DNA of 64,000 nt, taken from the NCBI RefSeq assembly GCF_019207085.1, contig NZ_JAATOM010000028.1, positions 1 to 64,000 of the forward strand. Reading direction: 5' to 3'. The stretch is from Variovorax sp. dw_308 (GTDB lineage: Bacteria > Pseudomonadota > Gammaproteobacteria > Burkholderiales > Burkholderiaceae_C). This document shows, piece after piece, positions 50,190 through 59,243 of this stretch (the stretch's first letter is position 1; each line of letters opens with the position of its first letter). The notes beneath the pieces were generated by a model. The model did no database searches, was not told the origin of the DNA, and saw only the letters and a program-made list of their open reading frames with translations. A program made the translations under genes and the position numbers.

Positions 50190-51161
50190 TCATTTCTTCT
50201 CGGTGAGGAACTTGCCTTGCGGGCCGTCGACGTTCTTCTGGCGGCGCGTGTTGCCGTCGAGGCCGCCGTCGACCGCCCATTCGGCGAACACGGTCGGGCC
50301 CGGCTCGAACTCGCGCGGCTGCCAGTCGGCCGTCAGCTGGTCCTCATCGGCGTAGTACTCGATGAGTCCGCCGGCCGGGTTCTTGAAGTACCAGAAGTAG
50401 GCCGAGGACACCGGATGGCGGCCCGGGCCGAGCTGCGTTTCCCAGCCGCGACGCGAGAAGTGCAGGCCGCCGCCGAACACCTCGTGGATGTCGCGCACGG
50501 TGAAGGCCACATGGTTCAGCCCGCGCTTGGCCGAAGGCAGCTGCAGCAGGAACAGGTCGTGGTGGCCGCCGTCCGGCGCGCAGCGCATGAAGGCGCCGCG
50601 GTTCGGGTAGCTGTCCGAGGAGACGAAGCCGAAGTTGTCGCGGTAGAAGGCGCTGGTCGCCAGCACGTCGGTCACGAAGAACACGACGTGGCCGACTTCG
50701 ATCGGTGTGGCGCGTTCGTAGATCGGCGCGGGCTGGTTGATGCGGGCCTTGCGGTTCCAGGTGTTCATCTCGCCGCAGTCGACTTCCACCGCGTGCTTGC
50801 GCGTGACTTGCAGGCGAACGGCCAGGCCGTTGGGGTCGATGCAGCCGATGCGCCGCGCGCCGTCGACGGTGGCATCGAAGAAGCCGGGCTGCGTTGCGAT
50901 GGCTGCGGCATAGCGATCAAGATCGGCATCGCTTTCGACGCCCCACACCACTTCACGCAAGGTCGGGCCTTCCTCCATCGCGGGCGGGAGGCCGGCCTTG
51001 TCCAACGCCGCGACGACAACCTTGCAACCATTCAGGCACTCGAAGCCGAGCTCATCGGCAGCTTCGGACGTGAGCGCGAGGCCCCAGTCGCCGAAGAAGC
51101 GCTTGCATGTCGGCAGGTCGTCCGACACGTAGGTGATCTGGTCGATTCCAAGAACGCTCAT
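50190..51161 (-). CDS. Two-domain VOC (type I extradiol) dioxygenase-like protein
   Basis: A 323-aa protein of two vicinal-oxygen-chelate modules. In the C-terminal module the metal set of type I extradiol dioxygenases is present: His in 'VGHVVFFVTDV', His in 'LNHVAFTVRDI' and Glu in 'GLIEYYAD'. Such enzymes cleave catechols next to the hydroxyls. The N-terminal module starts 'IDQITYVSDDL'. Only one base separates it from the aldehyde dehydrogenase gene. A C-terminal tail of about 40 residues is longer than in the classic enzymes. A glyoxalase-like role cannot be excluded. Confidence 0.8.
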   Translation of the reverse strand: MSVLGIDQITYVSDDLPTCKRFFGDWGLALTSEAADELGFECLNGCKVVVAALDKAGLPPAMEEGPTLREVVWGVESDADLDRYAAAIATQPGFFDATVDGARRIGCIDPNGLAVRLQVTRKHAVEVDCGEMNTWNRKARINQPAPIYERATPIEVGHVVFFVTDVLATSAFYRDNFGFVSSDSYPNRGAFMRCAPDGGHHDLFLLQLPSAKRGLNHVAFTVRDIHEVFGGGLHFSRRGWETQLGPGRHPVSSAYFWYFKNPAGGLIEYYADEDQLTADWQPREFEPGPTVFAEWAVDGGLDGNTRRQKNVDGPQGKFLTEKK

Positions 51162-51162
51162 G

Positions 51163-52662
51163 TCAGTTGCTCCAGGCGCGGTGGGTGACGCCGGCCCATG
51201 GCAGCGGCTCGTCGTTGGTGCCCCAGTACATGCTCTTCTGTTCCATGTACTGGAAGATGCCTTCGCGGCCCTTCTCGCGGCCGAGGCCGCTGTCGCGCCA
51301 GCCGCCGAAGGGCGTCGATACCGAGAACTGCTTGTAGGTGTTGACCCAGACGGTGCCGGCCTGCACGGCACGGCCGATGCGCCAGGCGCGCTTGAAGTCG
51401 CGGCTCCACACGCCGGCGGCCAGCGCGTAGATGCTGTCGTTGGCCTGCTCGATCAACGCTTCCTCGCTGTCGAAGGGCATCGCGACGAGCACCGGGCCGA
51501 AGATCTCTTCCTGGGCCGTGCGTGCGCTGTTGGTCAGGCCTTCGAGGATGGTGGGCGTGTAGAAGTAGCCCTTGTCGCGGCCATCGCCGTGCGGGCGCAC
51601 GCCACCCGTGCGGATGTGGGCGCCTTCGGAGACGCCGAGCGCCACGTAGCGCTCGATGCCTTCGCGATGCTTCGCGGTGATCAGCGGGCCCATCTGGGTC
51701 TGCTCCGACGCCGGGTCGCCGACGCGCAACGCGTTCGCGCCTTCGGCGAGCCGCGTGAGGAACTCGTCGTAGATCGAACGCGCGACGAAAAGGCGCGAGC
51801 CCGCGATGCACGATTCGCCCGAGGAGCTGAAGATCCCGTAGAGCACGCCGCTCACCGCATGGTCGAGGTCGGCGTCTTCCAGCACCATCGTCGCCGACTT
51901 GCCGCCGAGTTCCAGCGACACCGGCATCATCTTGTCGGCCGCGATGTGCGCGATGTGCTTGCCCGTCGTCGTGCCGCCAGTGAAGGACACGCGCTTGACC
52001 AGCGGATGCTTCGTGATGGCATCGCCGATCACCGAGCCCTTGCCCGGCAGCACGCTGACGATGCCCTTGGGCACGCCGGCTTCCTCGCAGATGCGTGCGA
52101 GTTCGAGCGCCATCAGCGGCGTGACTTCGGCCGGCTTGAGGACGACCGCGTTGCCGGCCGCGAGCGCGGGCGCCAGCTTCTGCGCCTCGCTGGCGATCGG
52201 CGAGTTCCACGGCGTGATCGCGGCGACCACGCCCATCGGCTCATGCACGCTCATCGTGACGAAGGGGCCGCGCGAAGGCGTGATGGTCTCTTCCAGCGTC
52301 TCCAGCGCGGCGGCGAAGAACTGGAAGGTGCCGGCCGCGCTCGCCACGAGGGCGCGCGTTTCGTTGATGGGCTTGCCGTTGTCCAGGCGCTGTTTCTGCG
52401 CCAGCGTCTCGCCTTGCTCGCGGATCAGTTGCGCCACGCGATGCAGCACCGCGGCGCGCTCGTGTGGAAGCTTTTGCGCCCAGCCGCTGGTGAGGAAGGC
52501 GTGGTGTGCGCGCGTGATGGCTTCGTCGACGTCGGCAAGGCTCACGGCGTTGAGGCGCGCGATCGGCTCGGCCGTGGCCGGATAGAGGCTCTCGTAGGCA
52601 TCGCCGCCACCCAGGCGCCATTCGCCTGCGATGTTGACGGGAAGGAGTTCGGAAGAAAACAT
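51163..52662 (-). CDS. NAD(P)-dependent aldehyde dehydrogenase
   Basis: A 499-aa ALDH. 'TPWNSPIASEAQKLAPALAAGN' and 'FTGGTTTGKHIAHIAA' bind the cofactor, the general-base Glu is in 'LELGGKS' and the nucleophile Cys in 'SSSGESCIAGSR'. In extradiol pathways such enzymes oxidise the semialdehyde product, which fits the VOC gene next to it. All catalytic residues are intact. Confidence 0.93.
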   Translation of the reverse strand: MFSSELLPVNIAGEWRLGGGDAYESLYPATAEPIARLNAVSLADVDEAITRAHHAFLTSGWAQKLPHERAAVLHRVAQLIREQGETLAQKQRLDNGKPINETRALVASAAGTFQFFAAALETLEETITPSRGPFVTMSVHEPMGVVAAITPWNSPIASEAQKLAPALAAGNAVVLKPAEVTPLMALELARICEEAGVPKGIVSVLPGKGSVIGDAITKHPLVKRVSFTGGTTTGKHIAHIAADKMMPVSLELGGKSATMVLEDADLDHAVSGVLYGIFSSSGESCIAGSRLFVARSIYDEFLTRLAEGANALRVGDPASEQTQMGPLITAKHREGIERYVALGVSEGAHIRTGGVRPHGDGRDKGYFYTPTILEGLTNSARTAQEEIFGPVLVAMPFDSEEALIEQANDSIYALAAGVWSRDFKRAWRIGRAVQAGTVWVNTYKQFSVSTPFGGWRDSGLGREKGREGIFQYMEQKSMYWGTNDEPLPWAGVTHRAWSN

Positions 52663-52678
52663 CGTGGTGTCCTGGTGT

Positions 52679-53479
52679 TCAGATCGCCATGTGCGCGACG
52701 CGGTTGCGCATCGCGCGCACTGCGCTGTAGACGGTGAGTGCGGAGGTCTTGGGGTTGGCCGCCAGCGCCTTGTTGCGCATGGTCAGTTCGAAGCTGCCGA
52801 AGGCGCCTTCGGCCTCGACGACGTGCACGTTCTCCGTGACGGCCGGGTCGGCGATGAGGCGCACGCGGGTGAGGTCCAGGCCCAGGCCGGCCAGCGACAC
52901 GGTGGCCGCGACGTTGGCGTTCTTCGGATAGAGCGATGCGGCCTCGCGGGCGCTGCCTTCGAAGATGATCGTTTCCAGCGCCAGCGTGGCGAGGTTGCGG
53001 CCCTGCTCGGCCGGCGTGCCGGTCCAGGCGTGCGGCGGCTTGCGGCCGGTGTAGCGCACGGCATCGAGGCCGCCGGCGCGTGCCGCCGCCAGTGCGTCGA
53101 TGGCGCCGATCGCGCCGGCGATCAGCTGCACTTGCGTATGGCCTTCGCAGGCTGCACGTTCCAGTTGTTCCGCCAAGCCGATGGCCGACAGCGCGCCCAC
53201 CGATGCCACGATGCATGGCAGGCCGCGCTTCAGGGCCGGCAGCACATGCGCCTCGATGGCGGCATGACCCGCGGCCTCGACCACCAGGTCGATGCCGGCC
53301 GTGGGCACGCCCGTCACCACCTCGGCGTTCGACGCCAGGCTGGCGAGCGCGGCGCGGGCGGCGGTCACGCCGAACTCGGGCACGACGATGGCCACGACCT
53401 CCAGGGTCGCATCGCCCTTCAGCAGTTCGAGCATCGAGGTGCCGATGGCACCGCAGCCGATGAGTGCAACGCGCATCAT
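52679..53479 (-). CDS. L-aspartate dehydrogenase family protein (NadX-like)
   Basis: A 266-aa dehydrogenase with an N-terminal Rossmann motif (ALIGCGAIG) and the C-terminal aspartate dehydrogenase domain: 'VRYTGRKPPHAWTGTPAE', 'FEGSAREAASLYPKNANVAATVSLAGLGLDLTRVRL' (long blocks at about 142-210) and the His of 'ENVHVVEAEGAFGSFE'. The family interconverts L-aspartate and iminoaspartate/oxaloacetate with NAD(P). No nad genes are nearby, and the place in a catabolic operon suggests a different amine or imine substrate. Start at 53479 or three bases in. Confidence 0.85.
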   Translation of the reverse strand: MMRVALIGCGAIGTSMLELLKGDATLEVVAIVVPEFGVTAARAALASLASNAEVVTGVPTAGIDLVVEAAGHAAIEAHVLPALKRGLPCIVASVGALSAIGLAEQLERAACEGHTQVQLIAGAIGAIDALAAARAGGLDAVRYTGRKPPHAWTGTPAEQGRNLATLALETIIFEGSAREAASLYPKNANVAATVSLAGLGLDLTRVRLIADPAVTENVHVVEAEGAFGSFELTMRNKALAANPKTSALTVYSAVRAMRNRVAHMAI

Positions 53480-53489
53480 GGCCGTGCGC

Positions 53490-55199
53490 TCACTTGCCCG
53501 CCACCGCAGCCGTGCCGAGGGCCGGAATCTGCGTGATGGTGTTGGTCGGCGGGCCCGCGAAGGTGGTCTTGAAGCCGCCGATGGAGAGCATGTCGATCTC
53601 CAGCAGGAAAGGACCCGGCTTGCCGACGGCCGCAGCCAGTTGGCCCGGCAGGTCGTCGAGGTTCTTCACGCGTGCATGCGGCAGCGCGAGCGACCTGCAC
53701 AGCAGCTCATAGTCGGGCGTGTGCAGTTCGGCATAGCAGCGGCGCCCGCCGTATTGCGCGTCCTGGATGTTCTTGATGACGCCGTAGCTCTTGTCGTTCA
53801 TGAGCACGATCACCATGTCCGCCTGCTCCTGCACCATGCAGGCGAGTTCGCCCAGGTTCAGGATGAAGCCGCCGTCGCCGGCCAGGCAGAAGGTCTTGCG
53901 GCCCGATGCCGTCTCGGTCGCGCCGATGGCCGCGCCGATGGCCATCGGCATGCCCTGGCCGATGCCGCCGCCCGTGGCATGGACGCCCGCGCTCGGCTCG
54001 AACACGCGCAACTCGCGGTTGCCCCAGGTGCTGTTGGACACGGTCACGTCGCGCACCCAGTTGAAGTTGCGGCCGGCGATGGCCTGGATCTGCTTGACCA
54101 GTTCGGCATACGGGCCGAGTCCGTCGCGCAGCGTGGCGACGGCCTGCGTGTGCGCAGTGCGAAGGTCCGTCAGCAGTGCGGGATCGGCCTTGTACTTCGC
54201 GGCTTCGAGGCGGTCGGCCAGGCCGTCCAGGGCCAGCGCGGAATCGCCGCAGACGAAGGCTTCGGTCGAATAGCCGCGGCCTTCGGCGGCAGCATCCGCA
54301 TCGATGCGGTACAGCGGACGCGGCAGCTTCAGTTCGTACTTGAGCGTCTCGTTGCCGCGCAGGCGCGAGCCGACCACGAGCATCGCGTCGCAGGTCTGGT
54401 AGAGCGCCTCCACCGGCTTCTGGATGTTGTAGGCGCCCAGCGATCCCGCGTCGTCCTCGGGCACCGTGCCGCGGCCTTGCGTGGTCGTGACCACGCCGAA
54501 GCCCAGCTTCTGCAGGCGCTTGATCGCGGCGCCGGCATGGCGTGCACCGCCGCCGACCCACAGCATGGGACGCCTGGCATTCGCGAGGCTCGCGGCCAGC
54601 GCATCGAGCCCGGCAGCGGAGGGCACGGCCGCATCGATGGGCAGCGGCGACAGGTCGGCCGGCATCGTCGTGAGTGCCGACTGGATGTCGATCGGGATCT
54701 CCACGCTGACCGGGCCGGTCGGGGCGGTCAGCGCGACCTGCACTGCGCGCTTCAAGGTGCCGAGCACCGTCTCCACGCTGCGCACGCGGAAGGCGGCCTT
54801 CGACACCGCCTTGAGCATCGTGAGCTGGTCCGGCGCCTCGTGGATGTACGACATGCCCTTGTCGAGATAAGGCGTTTCGATCTGGCCGGTGATGTGCAGC
54901 AGCGGCGCGCCGGCGGTCAGTGCCTCGACCATGCTGCCGGCGATGTTGCCCGCCGCCGGGCCGGTGCTGGTGATGCACACGCCCAGGCTCGCGGTGGAGC
55001 GTGCATAGGCATCGGCCATGTTGCCCGCACCGGCCTCGCCCCGTGCCGAGATGAACCGGATCGCGCCACGCTGCGCGAACGCATCGAGGATCGGCATGTT
55101 GTGGATCGAGATCACGCCGAACGCAGCCTTGACGCCGCATTGTTCGAGGAAGGCGGCGACGACGGCGCCGACGGTGACGGGGTTGGTTGAATTACGCAT
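53490..55199 (-). CDS. ThDP-dependent enzyme of the acetolactate synthase/benzoylformate decarboxylase group
   Basis: A 569-aa ThDP enzyme. The catalytic Glu that activates the cofactor lies in 'SARGEAGAGNMADAYAR' (about residue 50), and the diphosphate-binding motif is 'GDGGFILNLGELACMVQ...NDKSYGVI' (about 440-480). A central domain (about 190-330) has 'RPMLWVGGGARHAGA'. It probably decarboxylates or ligates a 2-oxo acid; the exact reaction cannot be read from the sequence. ATG 55199 overlaps the end of the SDR gene by eight bases. Confidence 0.88.
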   Translation of the reverse strand: MRNSTNPVTVGAVVAAFLEQCGVKAAFGVISIHNMPILDAFAQRGAIRFISARGEAGAGNMADAYARSTASLGVCITSTGPAAGNIAGSMVEALTAGAPLLHITGQIETPYLDKGMSYIHEAPDQLTMLKAVSKAAFRVRSVETVLGTLKRAVQVALTAPTGPVSVEIPIDIQSALTTMPADLSPLPIDAAVPSAAGLDALAASLANARRPMLWVGGGARHAGAAIKRLQKLGFGVVTTTQGRGTVPEDDAGSLGAYNIQKPVEALYQTCDAMLVVGSRLRGNETLKYELKLPRPLYRIDADAAAEGRGYSTEAFVCGDSALALDGLADRLEAAKYKADPALLTDLRTAHTQAVATLRDGLGPYAELVKQIQAIAGRNFNWVRDVTVSNSTWGNRELRVFEPSAGVHATGGGIGQGMPMAIGAAIGATETASGRKTFCLAGDGGFILNLGELACMVQEQADMVIVLMNDKSYGVIKNIQDAQYGGRRCYAELHTPDYELLCRSLALPHARVKNLDDLPGQLAAAVGKPGPFLLEIDMLSIGGFKTTFAGPPTNTITQIPALGTAAVAGK

Positions 55200-56031
55200 G
55201 GCGAGAGTGGCCTCCAGAGATGTCAAGGTGGGCGCCGGTCGTATAGGAGGACAGCGGCGTTGCGAGGAAAAGAATCGCGCGGGCGGCTTCGGTCGGAAGC
55301 CCCAGGCGACCCAGCTGAATGTGTTTGTCGTGCGCGAGCTGTTGGCTCCATGCGGCCCAGTCGAGCGACTTGTCCTCGCGCGCATCGAAGCGGCGGCGCC
55401 ATTGGCCGGACTCGATCAGCCCGATCAGGATCCCGTTGACGCGTACGCCTTTGGGCGCGAACTCGGTGGCCAGCGAGCGCACCAGGTTGAGCAGGCCGGC
55501 GCGTGCTGCGGAGGTGGCGACCATGTGCGGTTCCGGCTGGCGTGCAAGCAGCGAGTTGGCGCAGACGATGGCTGCATCGCCCAGCACCGCGGCTTGCGCC
55601 GCGAGTTGCGGCAGGAAGGCGCGCGTCGGGTTGATGACAGAGAAGAACTTCAGGTGCAGCTCCTCGGTCCAGGCCTTGTCGTCGGTGTCGGCAAAGGTGG
55701 AGACGCGGCCCTGGCCGGCGTTGTTGACGAGGATCGAGGCGGGGCCGAGTTCGGCTTCGCACTGGGCCGCGAAGCTGCGCACCGCATCGCCGTCGAGCAC
55801 GTCGCAGGTGCGGGCAAACAGCCTGGCCTGCGGCCGCGCTGCGCGCAGGCCGGCCACGGCACTGTCGAGCCGTTCGGCATTGCGCCCGCACAGCGCGACC
55901 GCGGCGCCGCAGTCGAGCAGCAACTCGACCGTTGCAAGGCCAATGCCGGACGAGCCGCCCGTCACCACGGCCACGCGGCCGGCGAGCGCATGCGGCGAGA
56001 AGAAGCTGGAGGAGATGAGCGGCGAAGTCAT
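55192..56031 (-). CDS. Atypical SDR-family protein lacking the Tyr-x3-Lys pair
   Basis: A 279-aa short-chain dehydrogenase fold. The cofactor loop TGGSSGIG, 'NNAGQG' and the catalytic-site Ser in 'VCANSLLA' are present. The usual YxxxK is replaced: the sequence around it reads PHMVATSAARAG, so the Tyr and Lys are missing. A C-terminal 'DISGGHS' is normal. Either it uses other residues or it binds without reducing. ATG 56031 is given; a GTG at 56061 would overlap the IclR gene. Confidence 0.8.
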   Translation of the reverse strand: MTSPLISSSFFSPHALAGRVAVVTGGSSGIGLATVELLLDCGAAVALCGRNAERLDSAVAGLRAARPQARLFARTCDVLDGDAVRSFAAQCEAELGPASILVNNAGQGRVSTFADTDDKAWTEELHLKFFSVINPTRAFLPQLAAQAAVLGDAAIVCANSLLARQPEPHMVATSAARAGLLNLVRSLATEFAPKGVRVNGILIGLIESGQWRRRFDAREDKSLDWAAWSQQLAHDKHIQLGRLGLPTEAARAILFLATPLSSYTTGAHLDISGGHSRHA

Positions 56032-56053
56032 GTTGCGAAGCTTCGGAATGGGT

Positions 56054-56893
56054 TCAGGCACGGTCGCCGCCGCGCAGCGGAACCACCTTGCTGGCGGACG
56101 CTGGCGAGTAGTTCAGCAAGCCGGAGATGTCGTCGGCGGTGCTGCGCACGCGCAGCACCATCTCGTCGATGCGGCTTTCGTCGATGTGGTCGGAGGTGAT
56201 CGTTGCGCCCAATGCCGCGACGATGTGGCCGCTGTGGTCGCGAACGGGTGCGGCCACACTGGAGATGTTGGCCTCGAAGAAGCCTTCGCCCAGGACGTAT
56301 CCGCGTTGGCGGTCCCCCTGCACCATGTCGAAGAGTTCGTTCACCGTCTTCGGCGTGTTCGGCGAGAAGACTTCGAGCTTGTCTTCCGGATACAGCGCGC
56401 GCAGTTGCGGCAGCGTGAGGTCTTCCAGCAGGATGCGGCCGAGCACCGTGGCATGCGCGGGCAGTCGCGTGCCCACCGAGACCTGGCTGAGGAAAGGCGA
56501 AGGCGGCGCCACCTTTGCCACGTAGACGATGAAGCGGCCGTCGCGCACCACCAGATTGCAGGGCGTGCGCAGGTCGTCCGACAGGCGTTGCAGCAAGGGC
56601 GTGCCGAGTTGCGTGAGCTCCAGCGAGGCCAGGTATTCGAAGCCCAGGCGCAGCACCGCCAGGCCGAGGCGATAGTCGCGCCCGCCATCGGCCTTCTCGA
56701 CGAAGCCCATGTTCTCCAGCGTCGTGAGGAGGCGGAACACGGTGGAGCGCGGCAGGTCGAAGCGGCGCGAGAGTTCGGGCGCGGAGAGCGTGCGGTTCTC
56801 GCGGCTGAATTCGCAGAGCACGCGCAGGCCGCGTTCGAGCGCGGGCACGTTGTAGCGGTCCGAGCCTTCGTCCATCGTTTCGCTGGTGGTCAT
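56054..56893 (-). CDS. IclR-family transcriptional regulator
   Basis: A 279-aa IclR protein. The winged HTH (about 15-75) reads 'YNVPALERGLRVLCEF', 'LSAPELSRRFDLPRSTVFRLLTTLENMGFVEK'. The ligand domain has 'LPAHATVLGRILL', 'RGYVLGEGFFEANISSVAAPVRD' and 'TADDISGLLNY'. It sits inside the operon it most likely controls, and an IclR-type palindrome lies upstream of the first gene (60328-60360). It may repress or activate depending on the aromatic ligand. Confidence 0.92.
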   Translation of the reverse strand: MTTSETMDEGSDRYNVPALERGLRVLCEFSRENRTLSAPELSRRFDLPRSTVFRLLTTLENMGFVEKADGGRDYRLGLAVLRLGFEYLASLELTQLGTPLLQRLSDDLRTPCNLVVRDGRFIVYVAKVAPPSPFLSQVSVGTRLPAHATVLGRILLEDLTLPQLRALYPEDKLEVFSPNTPKTVNELFDMVQGDRQRGYVLGEGFFEANISSVAAPVRDHSGHIVAALGATITSDHIDESRIDEMVLRVRSTADDISGLLNYSPASASKVVPLRGGDRA

Positions 56894-56918
56894 GTCGCTT
56901 CCTTCCTGTGGTTGTTGT

Positions 56919-57791
56919 TCATGCGGCGAGCACGTCGCGCAGCAGCGCGGCGACGGCTTGCGGTTGTTCGACATAGCTGGCGTGGCCGGCGCTGGCGATG
57001 AGTTCGAGCGGCACGCCGCATTGGTCGGCGACTTCGGCGCAGGACTGCGGTGTGGTGACGACATCGAGCGCACCGCAGGCCACGCGCACCGGCATCGCGG
57101 GCGGCAGGTCGGCCAGCAGGTCGCCGCCGCACAGCAGTTCGACGGCCTGGCTGTAGCCGGAAACGTTGAGGCGCGCCATGTTCCAGCGCACCCACTGGCG
57201 GGCCTGTTCGCTGGCGCCGCTGGACAGGAGCCGGGCTGCACTCTGCGCGGCCATGCCGGCGATGCCGACCTGGGCGAGCGTGTCGAGGCGCTGCGTGCGG
57301 ACCCGCTGGCTTGCTTCAGCCCGCGAAGGTGCGCCGTAGCCGGTGGCCGGGCTGATCAGCACGAGGCGCCGGATGCGCGAGGCCAGTGGTGAACCAGGAC
57401 GCGCAGCGCAGGCCGCGGTGAGCGCGCCGAGCGAATGGCCGACGAGCACGAAGGACTCCAGGCCGAGCGCATCGACGAGCGCGTGAAGCCGGTCCGCATA
57501 GTCGGCCGCCTGCGGCATCGTCGAGGCAACAGGCGTCGATTCACCGTAGCCCGGTGCGTCCCATGCAATCACGCGCGCTGCGCCTTCCAGCAGCAATGCA
57601 GTGTCGAGCCACGATGCCGAACCCGATCCGATGCCATGCAGGCAGACGACGGCCGCACCGCTGCCGCATTCGCGCACGGAGACGACGGCGTTGCCGCGCA
57701 CCGGCACGTTGCGCACCGGAAAGCGCGCATCGAGCCGCGCCAGTTCCGAGGGCGCGAGCGCGGGGTTCTGCATGACAGCGGCGTCGTTCAT
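56919..57791 (-). CDS. Alpha/beta-fold hydrolase
   Basis: A 290-aa hydrolase with 'VCLHGIGSGSASW' (oxyanion HG), nucleophile elbow GHSLGA, an acid in 'GALDVVTTP' and His in 'SAGHASYVEQP'. It resembles the C-C hydrolases and lactonases of aromatic pathways (MhpC/BphD/PcaD level), which act on ring-cleavage products. It is separated from the cupin gene by 11 bases. Confidence 0.9.
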   Translation of the reverse strand: MNDAAVMQNPALAPSELARLDARFPVRNVPVRGNAVVSVRECGSGAAVVCLHGIGSGSASWLDTALLLEGAARVIAWDAPGYGESTPVASTMPQAADYADRLHALVDALGLESFVLVGHSLGALTAACAARPGSPLASRIRRLVLISPATGYGAPSRAEASQRVRTQRLDTLAQVGIAGMAAQSAARLLSSGASEQARQWVRWNMARLNVSGYSQAVELLCGGDLLADLPPAMPVRVACGALDVVTTPQSCAEVADQCGVPLELIASAGHASYVEQPQAVAALLRDVLAA

Positions 57792-57802
57792 CGCGGTCTC
57801 TC

Positions 57803-58345
57803 TCAGCGCTTGATCTTCGCGAGCGGGTGGTCGGCCGGATAGGTCGGCGTGACCGGCTTCTGCGCACCGAGCATCACGCACATCAGCGCGTCTTCGTCGC
57901 CGATGTTGATCTCTTCGCGGTACACGCCGGGCGGCACCGAGATCAGGTCGCGGTCGGTCATGATGGTCTCGAAGCGCTCGCCGTCCTTCTCGATGACGAC
58001 CTTGAGCTTGCCGCGGATCAGGAAGAACACTTCCTCCACGTCGGTGTGGATGTGCGGCGGGCCTTCGTGGCCGGCGGGAATCACCATGGTGGAGAAGGTG
58101 AAGTTCTCGGCCGGGACGGTGTTGACGTCCTTCGCGACGCCGGTGCCGCCGGTGCCGACGTAGCGCATCTGCGCGCGGCGGAACTTGGGATCGAAGTCAG
58201 CCTGGAACTTCAGCGCGTCCCAGTCGTACTTGCGGGTCGCGTAGCGCGCGATGCGGGTGTTCATCCACGCTTCGAGGCTGCTGCCTTCGGGCTGCGCCAG
58301 CGTGCTGTCGCTGGCCACTTTCTTCTGTTCGGACATATCGCTCAT
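57803..58345 (-). CDS. Single-domain cupin protein
   Basis: A 180-aa cupin. The first motif 'GPPHIHTDVEEVFFLIRG' has two His and Glu ligands, and the second motif is 'DLISVPPGVYREEIN', where the usual His is Tyr/Arg-Glu. It could be a ring-modifying dioxygenase, an isomerase or a binding protein. The start is ATG 58345 (MSDMSEQ). Confidence 0.8.
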   Translation of the reverse strand: MSDMSEQKKVASDSTLAQPEGSSLEAWMNTRIARYATRKYDWDALKFQADFDPKFRRAQMRYVGTGGTGVAKDVNTVPAENFTFSTMVIPAGHEGPPHIHTDVEEVFFLIRGKLKVVIEKDGERFETIMTDRDLISVPPGVYREEINIGDEDALMCVMLGAQKPVTPTYPADHPLAKIKR

Positions 58346-58375
58346 CGAAAACTCCTTGGTCGAAAAATCAGTCAG

Positions 58376-59191
58376 TCAATTCATCACGAAGCCGCCGTTG
58401 ACGGCCAGCAACTGGCCAGTCACGAAGCGCGACAGGCCCGAGAGGGAAAACAGCACCGCGCCGCAGACGTCGACGGCCTGCTGCTCGCGCGGGATGGCCC
58501 GGCCTTCGAGGTACTTCTGGTGGCGCGCCATCGGCACGTATTCGGTGGCCTCGACCAGCGTGAGGCCGGGTGCCACGGCGTTGACAGTGATCCCGTCGGC
58601 GCCCCATTCGCGGGCCAGCGATCGCGTCATCGAGATGACCGCGCCCTTGCTCGATGCATAGGCCAGCAGGTTCGGCGCGCCCCACAGCGCGGTGTCGGAG
58701 GCCAGGTTGACGATGGAGCCGCGGCCGGTGGCGGCCAGCGCCGGCTGGCAGGCGCGGCTCATGAGCCAGGTGCCGCGCACGTTGACGTCCATCACGCGGT
58801 CCCACATGTCGATCTCGAGTGCGTGCGCATCGCGGCCGCCGGAGTTGGTGATGGCGGCGTTGTTGACCAGGCCGTCCAGGCCGCCGAGCGCCTGCATTGC
58901 GGCTGCCGCGCAGGCTTCGATCGATTGCGGGTCGCACAGGTCGACGGCCAAGGCGTGCGCGTTGAAGCCGGCGTCGCGCAGCGCCTGCACTTCGGCTTGC
59001 GCAAGATCCGCGAGGATGTCGGCCAGCACCACGCTGGCACCGGCCTTGGCGATGCACTTGGCAAAAGCGAGGCCCAGGCCGCGGGCGGCGCCCGTCACCA
59101 GCACGCGACGCCCGGCCAGCAGGTTGGCGGGCAACTCGTCCAGCAGGGTCTGGAGGCTGTCGAGGTCGGGAACGGCTTTGATGTCGGTCAT
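58376..59191 (-). CDS. SDR-family dehydrogenase
   Basis: A 271-aa classical SDR with 'VLVTGAARGLGLAFA', 'NNAAITNSGG', Ser in 'NLASDTALWG' and the YASSK motif, so it should be an active NAD(P)-dependent alcohol or diol dehydrogenase. 'VNAVAPGLTLVEATEYV' and the C-terminal 'AVNGGFVMN' are normal. It differs from the second SDR of the operon, which lacks the Tyr-Lys pair. Confidence 0.92.
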   Translation of the reverse strand: MTDIKAVPDLDSLQTLLDELPANLLAGRRVLVTGAARGLGLAFAKCIAKAGASVVLADILADLAQAEVQALRDAGFNAHALAVDLCDPQSIEACAAAAMQALGGLDGLVNNAAITNSGGRDAHALEIDMWDRVMDVNVRGTWLMSRACQPALAATGRGSIVNLASDTALWGAPNLLAYASSKGAVISMTRSLAREWGADGITVNAVAPGLTLVEATEYVPMARHQKYLEGRAIPREQQAVDVCGAVLFSLSGLSRFVTGQLLAVNGGFVMN

Positions 59192-59243
59192 GGTGTGCTG
59201 GTGTTCTGGCGTGGGCGTGGGCGTTGAAATGGGTCGGGGCCGT

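Noticed and set aside
53707..55140. Open frame of 477 codons on the minus strand over the ThDP enzyme gene
   Set aside because: The ThDP motifs are in another frame; this frame is Arg/His-rich and has no family.
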